Source of the DNA: CAXBNB01 sp040151475
Lineage (GTDB): Bacteria > Bacteroidota > Bacteroidia > Cytophagales > Cyclobacteriaceae
Assembly: GCF_040151475.1 (NCBI RefSeq)
Contig: NZ_JBDKWG010000111.1
Location: 1-64,000, forward strand
DNA: 64,000 nucleotides
Direction: 5' to 3'
This document shows, piece after piece, positions 1 to 11,300 of this stretch; the stretch's first letter is position 1; every line of letters begins with the position of its first letter. The notes beneath the pieces were generated by a model. It was not told the origin of the DNA, made no database searches, and was given only the letters and a program-made list of their open reading frames with translations. The position numbers were made by a program, and so were the translations under genes.

Positions 1-2895
1 CAATGATGATTTGACAGCCAGGATTTTTTCCTTGGTGGCATTGGTGTCGGTGATTTTGAAAACCTTGGAAGCATCTGTACCGAACTTGGCGGCTATATCA
101 TTGGCGTCTTTTGCCGCATAGTTGAGGTCGTAGTTGTTGTCTTTGTAGTCAGAAACACCAATAGTCACAACATAGGTACTGGCATTTACAGGATTAGAGT
201 AAAAAACAGAAAAGGATTCTTTTATGCTTTCCATGCCCTTTTCATTTTGTACTGAAACTTGTACGACGTTTTCACCTGACGAAAGTTGCAGGGTGAGTTC
301 CTTTTCAAGCTTTTTGGAGTTCAACTGTCGGATATCCATTCCCTTGATACCATAAACGGGAACGCTATTGACATAAACGTTGATCCGATCAAGCAAAAAT
401 TTGGTGTCAAATGCGGATATTTTAAAATTCAACATGGCTTGAAGGGTTTCAATTGGGAGGTTTTTTGTTACTATCGCCAACTCTGGCAGGTGCTGTTCTT
501 TGCCAATTTGTTCTTCTGTAAAGCCGACTTTCTTTAATCTCTTAAGGTAAGCGTTTTTGAAAGCCAATACTTCTGCTGCATTTGATTTTCCCAATCGTTG
601 CATGACAATATCGGGACGGTTGAAGGCCAAGTCAAAATTATCAAACCCAAATGTTTTCATTCCATTGACAAAATGAAGATAACTTCCTACGCCCTTTGAA
701 GCAGCATAAAAACCATCAGGAGTCACTACTGCATGATCAAATGGCCCTGTAGGATAGATGTTTAGGATTATTTTGCCATTCTCAATAGACCTGATTTGAA
801 AAGCCGAATTGAAATCTATAGACGTAACAATCGATTTATCCTCTGGCAATATGCCTAAACACTGCTCAGATTGAGTCATTGAGATTGTATTCTTCAATTC
901 ACCAGTGGTGTAATCATAAATATCAAAACCTTTGTCACCGCAAATAAGGATGTCAAACCCTTGATGAAATGGAATTATTGAAAATATCTGAGTATGCTGG
1001 GTAGAAATTGTTCGAACAGTTTGAGTAGTCCGGCTATCCAATATATATACCAGATTGTTTTTAGTATTGGCATCAAATGCGAAAACATATTGGTCATCGA
1101 CCGAAAATACAATATCGACAACATTAAGTTCTTCCGGCCATTTCGTGCGAATCAGCAACTCTTCCCCAATCGATATTCTCATTCCACTGGCTGTTGATTC
1201 TGGATGCTTTCCTCGTTTTGACGAGTGCTGATCCCAACCACCCCGTAACCATATGATTTCCCCTGAAGGAGAAATCTTACTATTGCGAGTGTTAGGAATA
1301 ATACCAAATGAGGAATTTTCTAATTTTTTTAGACTCACCCCTTCAATAATCACTGGTTCTTTAGAGCCGTTGCTATGAAACCCATAAGGAACTAAGTTAG
1401 TTGCATTGTCTTTACCAAAAGACCCCCTAGCCAGCATATTTTGACTATATTCCTGTAAGTAGCCCTGATTGACCCAGTCAATTTTGCCAGTTATTTTCAC
1501 CCATCCAAAGTATTCGTTGGATTTGTCCATTTTGGCAATATCATGCAAATAACGAATTGGGATTTGCTTACCTGTCAGTCTTTCAAAGTTCAATGCTTTT
1601 TCAACATTGATAGTTTTATAAAATTTTGAGTTGCCTGGATCCTGCTCTCGTGACAGATACGTACTCATATAGACGACATTGTTTCCGTCATTGGAAATCA
1701 GAGCATTGGATATACCCTTTTGATTGAAAAGTTTGTTTACCCGTCCTTGATTAAGATCCCAAACCCTGCAAGCTTGATCTTCCCCTGACAAAACCATATA
1801 CCTACCCTTGGCATCTGTGGACATCCCATTTATATTATTTTTTGTTCCCTTTAATTCTCTTAGAAAGGTCTTTTTTTCTAAGTCAACTATGAATATTCCA
1901 GAATAATCGCCTTCTCCACAGGCTATCAAATATTTTGAATCGTCTGAAACATCCAAACATTCTATAATCAAATTTTTATTCTTCAGGTTCTTAAGAAAAA
2001 GGTCTGTGATTGGCTCTTTATCCGACCCTTGCCATAAAAACACATTGGAGTGTTCACCATACAGTTTGGGAATGTCGGATGATACCATACGACCATCTTT
2101 CAATATTTTAAAGTAATCATGTACAAATGAATTAATAAGTGGTACATCGTTTTTTTGTCTTATATCAAAATATCCTGTGTAGTTAGAATAAAGTGTAGAA
2201 TAAACTACCTTCCCACCATCCGGATGAATATAAAAATCACTCTTTTTACCTTGCGTGGTAAAACTGCCTGTAGGAAGTGTCGATTGAATTTGGCCAGTTT
2301 CTATGGCGTACTCCACCATAGATCCATCCCAATAAAATGCATAAACAGCCTTCCCATCGATTGATAAAAGGCTATAATCCAAATCTGAGCCTGCGGGATT
2401 CTTAGCGGGAACCATAAAGACAATCTTAGATGGGTCTTTTGTTTTGGAGACATACTTGGTGTTCTCAATAATTATTTCTCCATTTTCTGATACATTGTTA
2501 TTGTTAAGAAATCCTGACATACCAGATGTAATACTTTTTTTATAAACAGTTTCGCCAGTAGTAACATTCCAAATATTTAGCAATGCCTCATGGATTGACA
2601 ATGAATAGGAATATACAGTCTTATTGTCTGGACTGATGACAATCCTCTTAGTTGGGGCATAGTCTCTGCCTGTGGCTTGTCCATAATAATTTCGTAGCAA
2701 CTTTCCAGTCGAAGTTTCCCAAACCTTTAGCAATCCTTTTTGATCCCCAGTGATAAAGAATGAATTGTCATGGGCAATAGCAACAATTATAGGCTTATGC
2801 AAAGTCTGAAGTTGTAATTGATAACTACCAGTATCCTGGGCAACTAAATGACATATGGTTTTTAGGCATAAAATGAGTGTGAGTGTCTTTTTCAT
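1..2895 (-). CDS. Exported beta-propeller/caspase-like protein, C-terminus cut by window
   Basis: The frame is open for 965 codons from the ATG at 2895 to the window edge with no stop, so the 3' end lies outside. Residues 1-19 look like a Sec signal peptide ending VAQ. Residues about 25-750 have weakly conserved WD40-like blades (for example KGLLKVWETSTGK). Residues about 750-905 match the linker of the neighbouring paralogues (FDLAFNRPDIV, then an Ig-like stretch with DRINVYVN). From about residue 907 (YVVTIGVSDYKD) a caspase-like peptidase C14 domain begins, but the catalytic His and Cys positions are beyond the edge, so activity cannot be judged. It is the last visible gene of the array, 77 nt after the stop of the previous gene. 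The propeller is much diverged from the paralogues. Confidence 0.85.
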   Translation of the reverse strand, partial: MKKTLTLILCLKTICHLVAQDTGSYQLQLQTLHKPIIVAIAHDNSFFITGDQKGLLKVWETSTGKLLRNYYGQATGRDYAPTKRIVISPDNKTVYSYSLSIHEALLNIWNVTTGETVYKKSITSGMSGFLNNNNVSENGEIIIENTKYVSKTKDPSKIVFMVPAKNPAGSDLDYSLLSIDGKAVYAFYWDGSMVEYAIETGQIQSTLPTGSFTTQGKKSDFYIHPDGGKVVYSTLYSNYTGYFDIRQKNDVPLINSFVHDYFKILKDGRMVSSDIPKLYGEHSNVFLWQGSDKEPITDLFLKNLKNKNLIIECLDVSDDSKYLIACGEGDYSGIFIVDLEKKTFLRELKGTKNNINGMSTDAKGRYMVLSGEDQACRVWDLNQGRVNKLFNQKGISNALISNDGNNVVYMSTYLSREQDPGNSKFYKTINVEKALNFERLTGKQIPIRYLHDIAKMDKSNEYFGWVKITGKIDWVNQGYLQEYSQNMLARGSFGKDNATNLVPYGFHSNGSKEPVIIEGVSLKKLENSSFGIIPNTRNSKISPSGEIIWLRGGWDQHSSKRGKHPESTASGMRISIGEELLIRTKWPEELNVVDIVFSVDDQYVFAFDANTKNNLVYILDSRTTQTVRTISTQHTQIFSIIPFHQGFDILICGDKGFDIYDYTTGELKNTISMTQSEQCLGILPEDKSIVTSIDFNSAFQIRSIENGKIILNIYPTGPFDHAVVTPDGFYAASKGVGSYLHFVNGMKTFGFDNFDLAFNRPDIVMQRLGKSNAAEVLAFKNAYLKRLKKVGFTEEQIGKEQHLPELAIVTKNLPIETLQAMLNFKISAFDTKFLLDRINVYVNSVPVYGIKGMDIRQLNSKKLEKELTLQLSSGENVVQVSVQNEKGMESIKESFSVFYSNPVNASTYVVTIGVSDYKDNNYDLNYAAKDANDIAAKFGTDASKVFKITDTNATKEKILAVKSSL

Positions 2896-2972
2896 GGTCA
2901 AAAATATTATTTAAATATATAAAACCCAGTCTCAGCAACAATTCAAACAACTGATATTCAGTATGTTAAACT

Positions 2973-5900
2973 CTACCATACCACAAAATCGAACTCCAGA
3001 TTCTCTCTCCTACTGGTTGGGTGTTGTTTGCCATTGGTCAATTCTTCGACACGGTCAAATACATAATCTTTGAGTTCTGATACTTGCACCGAACCGCTTT
3101 TATCAGCATCACAATTTCCCGACTTTAGTCCTTCGAGCATAGCATAAGTAAAAACTCCGTTTTTCCATTCATCAGATTCAAATGCAAATTCCACCCCTGA
3201 TGCGGACGAGATCACCATAGCACCCGTGCCTCTTCTTAAGTCGGCAAAGAGTTCTTTCATCATTTCGAAGGAATTTTTAACTCCTATCTGATTCTTTTTC
3301 TCAACTGTTTTGAAACCACGTGATTTTACACCAGTAGTATTCACAGTAGCTACAGATACCGTTGACTCTTCTTTGTCAATTTCACCAGAGTGGCAAGCAT
3401 CAATCAACATGAGTTTTTTTCTGGCCGGAATGCCATCCAACAAACCTTCTAATTCATGATAAGGCAAGCCATTAAATGAAGGCATATCAAAGGTCACATT
3501 ATACGTACCAAAATAATAGTCCAGATTGTCATCTACCAGTCCATGACCAGCTACAAAAAGAATCACTTCATCATCGACATTGGATTCCAGAAGTGTCTCT
3601 TTTACAGCCATAATATTTTGTTTTACTGCCCTTTTATCAGTGATCAAAATAGGAATGATATTATTGTAACTCTCTGTATTGCTTTTCATTAGATTAACAA
3701 AATCTGTGGCATCTTTAGCCGCATAGGTCAGGTCGTATTCGTTATCCATATAGTCTGATACGCCAATCGCCACTATATATAAATTGGGTTTGACAGGCTC
3801 CCCTATATATTGTATATTGATCATCTGTTTTAAACTTTCCGTCCCCTGAACATTGTGTGCAGAAACCTGAATTTTGTTTTGACCTTCAGACAACTCAATA
3901 TCAAAATCTTTCACAACAGAAGACTTCCCTTTGTCACGCAGGCTATAACCTTTTACTCCAAAAACAGGAATGTCGTTGATATACACATTCAATCGATCCA
4001 AATCATATTTGGAATCAGATGCCTGAATTTCAATTTTAAACTTCTTATTTCTAGTCGTGACGGGTACATCTTTAGTTCGAATTTCTACTTCCGGAAGGTG
4101 AAATTCAGTGCTAATCATTTCTGGTGAAAAACCCATTTTTAAAACCCTTTTCTCATAGGCCTTTTGATAAGCATCCACCAATTCCAAAGGAGCATAACCC
4201 ATTTTTTTGACCACTAAATCAGGTCTATTATATGCCAGATCAAACTGTTCTATAGGAAAAAAAGAACTATTGTAATTGAATCCAATAGCCTTGATGGCAT
4301 CTTTTGAACTCATATAATAATTTTCAGGTGTTGTGATCACTCGTGATGTACCACCAGTAGCAATAATGGAGCACACCTCAAGTCCTGATTCAACATCCCA
4401 TAACCTTACTGTGCCATCGTCACTAGTACTCAACAGACTTTTCCCATCAGGAGTAAACTCAATATTATAGATAATTTTTGAATGCCCCCTGAGCGTTTTC
4501 AAAAGTTCACCAGAAACAATATCGTAAATCAAAATGAAGGTGGTAGCAGAGGCACTACCCTGGCTTACAGCTATTGTTTTTCCGTCAGGGTTAACTTTTA
4601 TATCAGTATAGTATCTAAGGTGAATATCGTCATTCTCCGAGGTATGCTTAAAAAGAAGCTTCCCTGTCTTTACATCATAGGATTGGATTTCATTATTATT
4701 TGTAATGCAAACTAGTCTTGCTCCAAATGGGCTAAAATCAATTTTATCAGCCGTAATGTTTATCGATCGGAATGGTTTTATGTCTGGTACATTTGCATCG
4801 TATTCACCCCATTTGAGAATCGAAGTATCCCAAATATTAAGTTCATTGTTGACATGCGCTGTGGCAAAATATTTACCGTTGGGAGAAAACTTAGCATCAC
4901 GTGTGCTGTAAGTGCTCCCTTTTACAACATAAGGATCAGCGATTCCTTTCTGCATACTTTTAACAACATATTTGCGATTAAAGGTTGATGTAGAAATATC
5001 GAAAGCAGATCGCAGACCAATAATTAGATATTTTCCATCAGGACTATAATCCAAGGAAGTGTGAACCCCATAACTGTATTGAAAGATATCATTATACCTC
5101 TTTGAATAAAGATCTTTGCCTGATTTCACATCCCATGCGACATATGTTTCAGCTGCCCCTGCAAGAACTGTTTTTTCATCTGGTGAGAAAGCCAATGAAT
5201 GCCAATAAAGGCTATAGTCATTTCTTTGTGTCTTTTTTAAATCCACAAGCAAACCAATGTTGTCATGACTGACGGTAAGATTTTTTTCGATTGCTCCTGT
5301 TTGTAAATTTAATATCTTTATTGACCCTCCATATCCATCATGGCTGTAAGCAATAGCTGCATATTTCCCAGAAGTGCTTATTTTTATCAAAGAAGGAATC
5401 AGTAGTTTCTGGCCTGTCAGTTTTCGGATTTCTTGTCCGCTGCTTATATCGTGAAAGTCAACAAAATTTTTGAAGAAATAAGCCGTAGCAACGAGATCAT
5501 GATCGTCGTTGAAATCAGCACTTACTACATAATCAATCCCATATTCTGAAAGGTTGCTTTCAGGTCTGATATCCTTAATTAAGGACATATTTCTTCCATC
5601 CAAAAGTTGAAAAGAGTCTCGCATCCCAGCAGCAAATAGTAAGTTTGAACTTCGGTTTGAAATCACAGTCTTAGCAGGAACAGATTTGCTTTTAAGCCTT
5701 CTCGGAATTGGATAACTATTAACTAACGAGCCCGTACCAGTATCATAAATGTCAATGCTACCACTTTCAGAAGCCACTGCCAGTTGATGGAATCCATTTA
5801 AGAAGGTCATATCATTGACAATATCTTCGGTACCGTTCAGCTTTCTGATGAGTTTTCCCGTCTTTAAATCCCACTGCATGAGCTCCTTCCTTTTTGGTGG

Positions 5901-6593
5901 TGGGTTATATTTTTCTCCATATTTAGCAACATAAATAGGCCCCATTTCTCCACCTCCTGCATAAACACTTTTTTTATCTTCACTGAGTGCAATTGCTTTT
6001 ATCGGATACTGGTGACCACTGATAGTCAATATATTGCGTGCGGTTTGAATATCCCAAGTCCTGATAGTCTTATCCTCGCTAGCCGATACAAACCTTTTAC
6101 CACCTAACAAAACACTTAAATCTGACACTCGCTTATTGTGTCCAACAAAAGTTTTTAGAAGTCTGCCACTACTCATTTCCCATAAATAGATATTGCTTTG
6201 ATACTCTTTGATATTTTCTCCCTTACGCTTACCATACACTCCACCAAACAAGAACTGCCCATCTGGACTAATGGCTAAGGATTCTACTGTACTATTATCT
6301 GGACTGGGTATAGTTCTAACTATGCCACCACTCGCTACGTCCCAAATCTTAATCAAATTGTCTCTTGCTGCTGAAATCAGAAATTTTTGATCTGGAGTGA
6401 AAAGTATGCAGTTCACCTGATCAGTATGCCCATCTTGCGGAATTATATTTGCTAAGTCTGATTTCCTTTCTGTAGCGACTCCATATTTTTGTTTCTTAAT
6501 GATAGTTACTTCTTGGCATAGTCCTCCTTCAAAAATCAAAAACTCTAATCCTATAATGAGTAAGCAGCAATACGTATTGAAATACTTTTTCAT
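2973..6593 (-). CDS. Exported WD40 beta-propeller protein with C-terminal caspase-like protease
   Basis: 1206 residues. A signal peptide (about 1-26, ending GLCQ) is followed by WD40 repeats to about 785 (clear units GHTDQVNCILF, GHNKRVSDL, GHQYPIKAI, GHSKIIYNIEF, each ending in a WD or similar), probably two propellers. The linker at about 785-935 includes FDLAYNRPDLV and an Ig-like stretch. The peptidase C14 domain runs from about 936 to the end; His1017 in VAGHG and Cys1067 in DACHSG form the expected caspase dyad. Residues 1162-1173 (DADKSGSVQVSE) fit the EF-hand calcium loop, including Gly at position 6 and Glu at position 12. The C terminus is identical to that of the paralogues over the last two dozen residues. 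Metacaspase/orthocaspase relatives cleave after basic residues, often with calcium; substrate and role here are unknown. Confidence 0.9.
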   Translation of the reverse strand: MKKYFNTYCCLLIIGLEFLIFEGGLCQEVTIIKKQKYGVATERKSDLANIIPQDGHTDQVNCILFTPDQKFLISAARDNLIKIWDVASGGIVRTIPSPDNSTVESLAISPDGQFLFGGVYGKRKGENIKEYQSNIYLWEMSSGRLLKTFVGHNKRVSDLSVLLGGKRFVSASEDKTIRTWDIQTARNILTISGHQYPIKAIALSEDKKSVYAGGGEMGPIYVAKYGEKYNPPPKRKELMQWDLKTGKLIRKLNGTEDIVNDMTFLNGFHQLAVASESGSIDIYDTGTGSLVNSYPIPRRLKSKSVPAKTVISNRSSNLLFAAGMRDSFQLLDGRNMSLIKDIRPESNLSEYGIDYVVSADFNDDHDLVATAYFFKNFVDFHDISSGQEIRKLTGQKLLIPSLIKISTSGKYAAIAYSHDGYGGSIKILNLQTGAIEKNLTVSHDNIGLLVDLKKTQRNDYSLYWHSLAFSPDEKTVLAGAAETYVAWDVKSGKDLYSKRYNDIFQYSYGVHTSLDYSPDGKYLIIGLRSAFDISTSTFNRKYVVKSMQKGIADPYVVKGSTYSTRDAKFSPNGKYFATAHVNNELNIWDTSILKWGEYDANVPDIKPFRSINITADKIDFSPFGARLVCITNNNEIQSYDVKTGKLLFKHTSENDDIHLRYYTDIKVNPDGKTIAVSQGSASATTFILIYDIVSGELLKTLRGHSKIIYNIEFTPDGKSLLSTSDDGTVRLWDVESGLEVCSIIATGGTSRVITTPENYYMSSKDAIKAIGFNYNSSFFPIEQFDLAYNRPDLVVKKMGYAPLELVDAYQKAYEKRVLKMGFSPEMISTEFHLPEVEIRTKDVPVTTRNKKFKIEIQASDSKYDLDRLNVYINDIPVFGVKGYSLRDKGKSSVVKDFDIELSEGQNKIQVSAHNVQGTESLKQMINIQYIGEPVKPNLYIVAIGVSDYMDNEYDLTYAAKDATDFVNLMKSNTESYNNIIPILITDKRAVKQNIMAVKETLLESNVDDEVILFVAGHGLVDDNLDYYFGTYNVTFDMPSFNGLPYHELEGLLDGIPARKKLMLIDACHSGEIDKEESTVSVATVNTTGVKSRGFKTVEKKNQIGVKNSFEMMKELFADLRRGTGAMVISSASGVEFAFESDEWKNGVFTYAMLEGLKSGNCDADKSGSVQVSELKDYVFDRVEELTNGKQHPTSRRENLEFDFVVW

Positions 6594-6683
6594 CTTTCTT
6601 CATTTGTTAATTACCTCAGGATCATGCTTCAAATTTTACAATCCAAAAGTAGTTTAGTCTATGATTTAGGTTCTTTGTTACAC

Positions 6684-8171
6684 CTATCTAACAAACTTGC
6701 AGACTTCCGATATATGCTCATCCATGGCAGCTTTTAAAGCCTCTATATTTCCGGTCACTTCTTTTGACATGTAATTGACTTTCCCCTCGGATTTAGTGAA
6801 ATAAGCAAAAGAAAGGACATAGCCTCCAGAGTTTTTATCAGAATCCATCAGGGCGGAAGTAATGTACCCATCAACTGAGTCAATACCCTTAATTGTTCTT
6901 TCAGCCAGGTAAGGGTTAGATGCCCAATTACCCACAAAAGTCCCACTTTCTTTTGCTGCTGCTGATCTCTCTTCCACAGAAAGTATATTCATACATTCTA
7001 TATCCACAACTTTTGAGCTCATATATTTGGTAAGCGATCCTGTCAAACTTTCTGGTGCAGTAGTCTTACTAACATAAAGGTCAAATGCCATTATATCTCT
7101 TTTTTCTCTTGGTAGTGACCACATTTGAAAAACTCCATCTGCCATACCTACAGCGATTTTGTCTCCATTATAAGTCATGTCAAATCCGTAAATTTCACCA
7201 GTGGTCTGTATTGTACGTATGATCTGTTTCCTTGAAAAACTATAAAAGTAGATATGATTTTTACCTGTAGCTACCAGTATGTCATTATCTGTCGGATGGT
7301 ATTTGAGGTTCGTGACAGTTCCATCAGGCAATTCGAACTGATGCACCAGCTGTTTTGTTTTGGTAGAAATTAATAAGACCGTACCATGATTACCCCCTGC
7401 CACAATAATATCAGATGGGTTGCTGTCTCCTTTTTTCAACTGAAAAGTGGCAAGAGAAATAAGCTTTTTTGATGATGCATAAATCAACTCGGAACTGTCT
7501 CTCTGAAACGTTCTTGGCGATTCCTTGTCTTTGGGATAGACACTATTCCATTTCATTATTTTTCCGTCCAAACCTGCGGTGATAATATTGCCAATCCAAT
7601 CGAATTTCAAAGCCCAAATTTCACTGTCATGTCCTACAAATCCCTTAGATCCAAACGTATTCGACTTAAAACTATAGGACATAATATTGCCGTTTGGCCC
7701 TGTCCACGCCAAATCTCCCCAAAATGAAAAATAATCCAGTCCGTTTCTACCGGAAGCATAAGGTGATAAAGATCCAGCTTCTTTCCCATCGTCCCATGTC
7801 AACATTTTAATCTTGCCACCAGCATATATGTTATTCCCAATGATTACAAACCTGGGGTCAGATGCTAGGATAGTTGAGGCCATAGGCTCGTATTCGGATC
7901 CTTCTACCTCCCACAGTGTTTCTCCTGAATATACGTTACACGCTTTAGCACTATGACTTCCTGATCGGAACAAGATTTTGTTTCCCTCCAGATTAAACTT
8001 CACAGTAGTTATATTGGTAACACCGAAAATCTTGCTGCTCGAAGGCATCAACTGGTATTGTTCTACATCTACTTTCTTAAGCGGTGGAGGAGTTTGCGCA
8101 AAAGTCAGATGTGTAACACAAAAGATAAACAAAAGAAGACAATGTTTAATTGTTTTTTTATTAGCATCCAT
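6684..8171 (-). CDS. Exported WD40-like propeller protein without protease domain
   Basis: 495 residues with a signal peptide (about 1-25, THLTFAQ). Residues about 45-360 form WD40-like blades (GHDSEIWALKFDWIGN, KIMKWNSVYPKD, GVFQMWSLPRE), enough for one propeller. The remaining about 130 residues are a separate C-terminal region I do not recognise; it is not the linker or caspase domain of the neighbours. It lies inside the caspase array, 90 nt upstream of the next caspase gene, and has the TATACC-N8-GGTATA palindrome about 52 nt before its start. A scaffold, sensor or inhibitor of the neighbouring proteases is possible but is inference only. Confidence 0.85.
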   Translation of the reverse strand: MDANKKTIKHCLLLFIFCVTHLTFAQTPPPLKKVDVEQYQLMPSSSKIFGVTNITTVKFNLEGNKILFRSGSHSAKACNVYSGETLWEVEGSEYEPMASTILASDPRFVIIGNNIYAGGKIKMLTWDDGKEAGSLSPYASGRNGLDYFSFWGDLAWTGPNGNIMSYSFKSNTFGSKGFVGHDSEIWALKFDWIGNIITAGLDGKIMKWNSVYPKDKESPRTFQRDSSELIYASSKKLISLATFQLKKGDSNPSDIIVAGGNHGTVLLISTKTKQLVHQFELPDGTVTNLKYHPTDNDILVATGKNHIYFYSFSRKQIIRTIQTTGEIYGFDMTYNGDKIAVGMADGVFQMWSLPREKRDIMAFDLYVSKTTAPESLTGSLTKYMSSKVVDIECMNILSVEERSAAAKESGTFVGNWASNPYLAERTIKGIDSVDGYITSALMDSDKNSGGYVLSFAYFTKSEGKVNYMSKEVTGNIEALKAAMDEHISEVCKFVR

Positions 8172-8193
8172 GACTTAGCGTTTTGTTTGCAAG

Positions 8194-8201
8194 TAAAGCT
8201 A
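8194..8201 (-). promoter_or_regulatory. Possible -7 box for the propeller-only gene
   Basis: On the minus strand this reads TAGCTTTA, one base from the Bacteroidota -7 consensus TAnnTTTG. It lies 22 nt downstream of the palindrome at 8223-8242, nearly the same spacing as the matching pair ahead of the gene starting at 17019 (23 nt). Confidence 0.35.
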
Positions 8202-8222
8202 GAAAATCATACTGCTAAGTAC

Positions 8223-8242
8223 TATACCCTATCTTGGGTATA
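8223..8242. promoter_or_regulatory. Candidate operator palindrome TATACC-N8-GGTATA
   Basis: The perfect arms TATACC (8223-8228) and GGTATA (8237-8242) are separated by 8 nt. The same arms and spacing recur at 17103-17122. It sits upstream of the likely -7 box, where an activator would bind. No known regulator is assigned. Confidence 0.5.
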
Positions 8243-8329
8243 ATGAGGTAAGGGAAATCGCCGATGTAAATACTTTATTACTTTTGAATTGGGTGGGTGA
8301 AAATCAGAGAGAATGAAAAAGAAAAACAG

Positions 8330-11300
8330 TTACCACACCACAAAGTCAAATTCCAGATTCTCTCTCCTACTGGTTGGGTGTTGTTTGCCATTGGTCAATT
8401 CTTCTACACGGTCAAAAACATAATTTTTAAGTTCGGATATTTGCACTTCCTTGTCCTTATTGGTGTCGCATTTTCCTGACTTTAGACCTTCTATCAAGGC
8501 ATAGGTAAACACACCATTTTTCCAGTCGGCTGACTCAAAGGCAAACTCTACTCCGGAAGCTGAGGATATGACCATTGCTCCCGTTCCTCTTCTCAGGTCA
8601 GCAAACAATTCTTGCATCAGCTCAAAAACATTGTCCATACCTACTGGCTGTGGTTTCTTGGTAAATCCCCGGGTGGATACATTGGAAGAACTGACCGCAG
8701 AAGCAATCAATTTTGTATCTTCCTTATCAACCTCACCAGAGTGGCAAGCATCGATCAGCATCAATTTTTGACGGGCAGGGATACCGTCCAGCAAACCTTC
8801 GAGTTCTTCATATTTCAATCCTCTTCCTGAAGGATTGTTGAAGTCTATGTCCTGAGTGGCAAAATAATAATCCAGATTTTCGTCAAGCAAGCCATGCCCT
8901 GCTGCAAATACGATTACTTCATCTTCTATTTTAGTTTTGAGTAGCTTTTCTTTTACAGCCAAAATCAATTCTTTCTGAGCCAGAGCATCAGTAAACTTAT
9001 GGATGTGGATTTTATTGAAGCGTTGATGATGCCCAAAAAACAAATTGGATATATCATTGGCATCTTTACTGGCATAGGTCAGATTGTACTGACTGTCTTT
9101 GTAATTGGACACTCCTATAGCCACTACATGCAAATCAGGCTTGGGTCTTTCTCCATCATAAAACACATCAACTGTTTCTTTAAGAGACTCTACACCTGCA
9201 ATATTCATAGCCGATACCTGAATTTTATTTTTACCAGACATCAACTCGATCATTATTTTTTTTGAGATACTTTGCCTGTTCTTCTCATTTCTTACTGAAA
9301 TACCACCCGTACCATAAATCGGAATATCGTTTACAAATACATTGATACGATCAAGCATTAATTCTTTATCCAAAGCCTGAATATTGATCTCGTAAAATTT
9401 ATCCTTTACAGTCTCACTTACAGTACTCATAACCACTTCAGGCAAATTGATATTACCAGATATGTCTTCTTCCTTCAACCCCATTTTCTTCACTCTTTTC
9501 TGATATGCGAGGTAAAGCAATTCTCTTAAGCGTTGTGATCCCAGACCCATGATTTCCAATACTTTGTCCGGACGATTGTATTTTAAGTCAAAGTTTTCAA
9601 ATGGATAAAACTTAGCTTCTTTTCTCAACCCCTGATTTTGATGAAAACCGACATACTTACCGCCCTTAGTTGAACTCATATAGTATTTTTGATCGGTAAC
9701 AACTATCCATTCGCCATCATTGCTAAAAAAACAAGTAGCAGTAGGTACAAGACTTTTTTGCTTACCAACGAGACTTGCATCCCAAATTCGAATGCTTTGA
9801 TCATGTGATCCTGTTAATATCCATTTTTCATCCTGAGACATGTTGACTGTAAAAACGACATCTTCGTGCCCAAAAAGTTCAGACACTACTTTACCATTGA
9901 GATTAAAAGCCTTCAGATAACCTGATGAACCACCTACAATCAACAAGGAATCGGGCGTGAAAGTAAACCCATATATTTTTGTACGATCATATACCTGTGT
10001 TACAATTTGACCGCTTTTAAATCCGGTATATTTCCCCTTTTGTTCATGCCAGGAAGTATCTTCGCCCGGCGGATTATAAGTCACGACAATCTTATCTGAC
10101 ACTTCACTGGCATATAAGGCTCCCATTTGGACTATCGGAGCTCTGAAATCATATTTTTTACCTTTAAAACTTGCCGTCCGGTTAGATAGTCCCTTGCCCA
10201 TCGTCATGGTAATAAAATCTTCAGTCTTATCTAAGTCTTCATAATCCCGACTGACAAAGTTGAAGCCCTTGTTAAATTGATAAACATTAGTACCAAGCAT
10301 AAAAGATTCTGATTCGGTGGAAAACACCATCAGGTCTCCATTAAGACTGGCACCCCATACTTTTTGGTTGCTGGGTGTCTTTCGCATTATTTCTTTCATC
10401 TTACCATCAATAAATTGGGAAACAACCAAATTACCATCTGCTCCACCAACACTTATGATTTGGTTGTTTTTGGTCATAACCACACCCGCCACAAATCCTC
10501 CGGTATGCGACTTTGTAGTAGCTATTTCAGTCAGGTTACCATCTGAAAATTCAAACACTTGAACAGAACCGTCATTAAAACCTGTTAGCAGGTAATTTCC
10601 ATTTGCTGAAAAAGACATGGCACTAGCCGTTTGCTTCAAAGACAGGCCATTCATATATTGAAGTGACGAATTGTAAATGTTGATTTGATTATCAGAACCA
10701 CCGGAAATAATATATTTACCTGAAGGATCGAATACCACTTGTCGAACCTGATCCAGATGGTCAAATGAAGTTGCCATATTTGCCCCCGTATTGATGTCCC
10801 ACAACATAATCAGATTATCCTTTGAGCCAGTGACAACATGATTACCAAAAATATCAGCTGAATTTACCTGATCTCCATGCCCCTTTAAAAGCACCTTTAG
10901 TTGTTGAGTTTCAATATCCCAAATCCGAACGGAGTAATCCCGGGAAGCTGATATGAGGTACCTGCTATCTGCACTCCATCTGAGGGCTGACATGACATCC
11001 GCATGACCTTCTAAAATACCAATGATTTTCTTAGTCGAATAATCATAGATACGGATATCCATGATCTGCTTTCTATGATCCCGATCTCCGAAAAATCCAG
11101 TTGTGGCTATATATTTTAAGTTTGGAGATACCCTTGCCGCATATACAGACCCATAGTTTTCACTGCTTATATACCCCAGAATTTCCCCTCTTTGCTCAAA
11201 GTCATTTTCCACATCCCAAATCTTAACTGTTTTGTCCTGACCAGCAGTAATGATATGCTTCCCGTCAGATGTAAGACTCATATCCCAAACAATCCCCTTG

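Noticed and set aside
6644..6651. TACTTTTG on the minus strand as promoter of the caspase gene starting at 6593
   Set aside because: It matches the -7 consensus, but no -33 box or palindrome accompanies it, and such matches are common by chance in AT-rich DNA.
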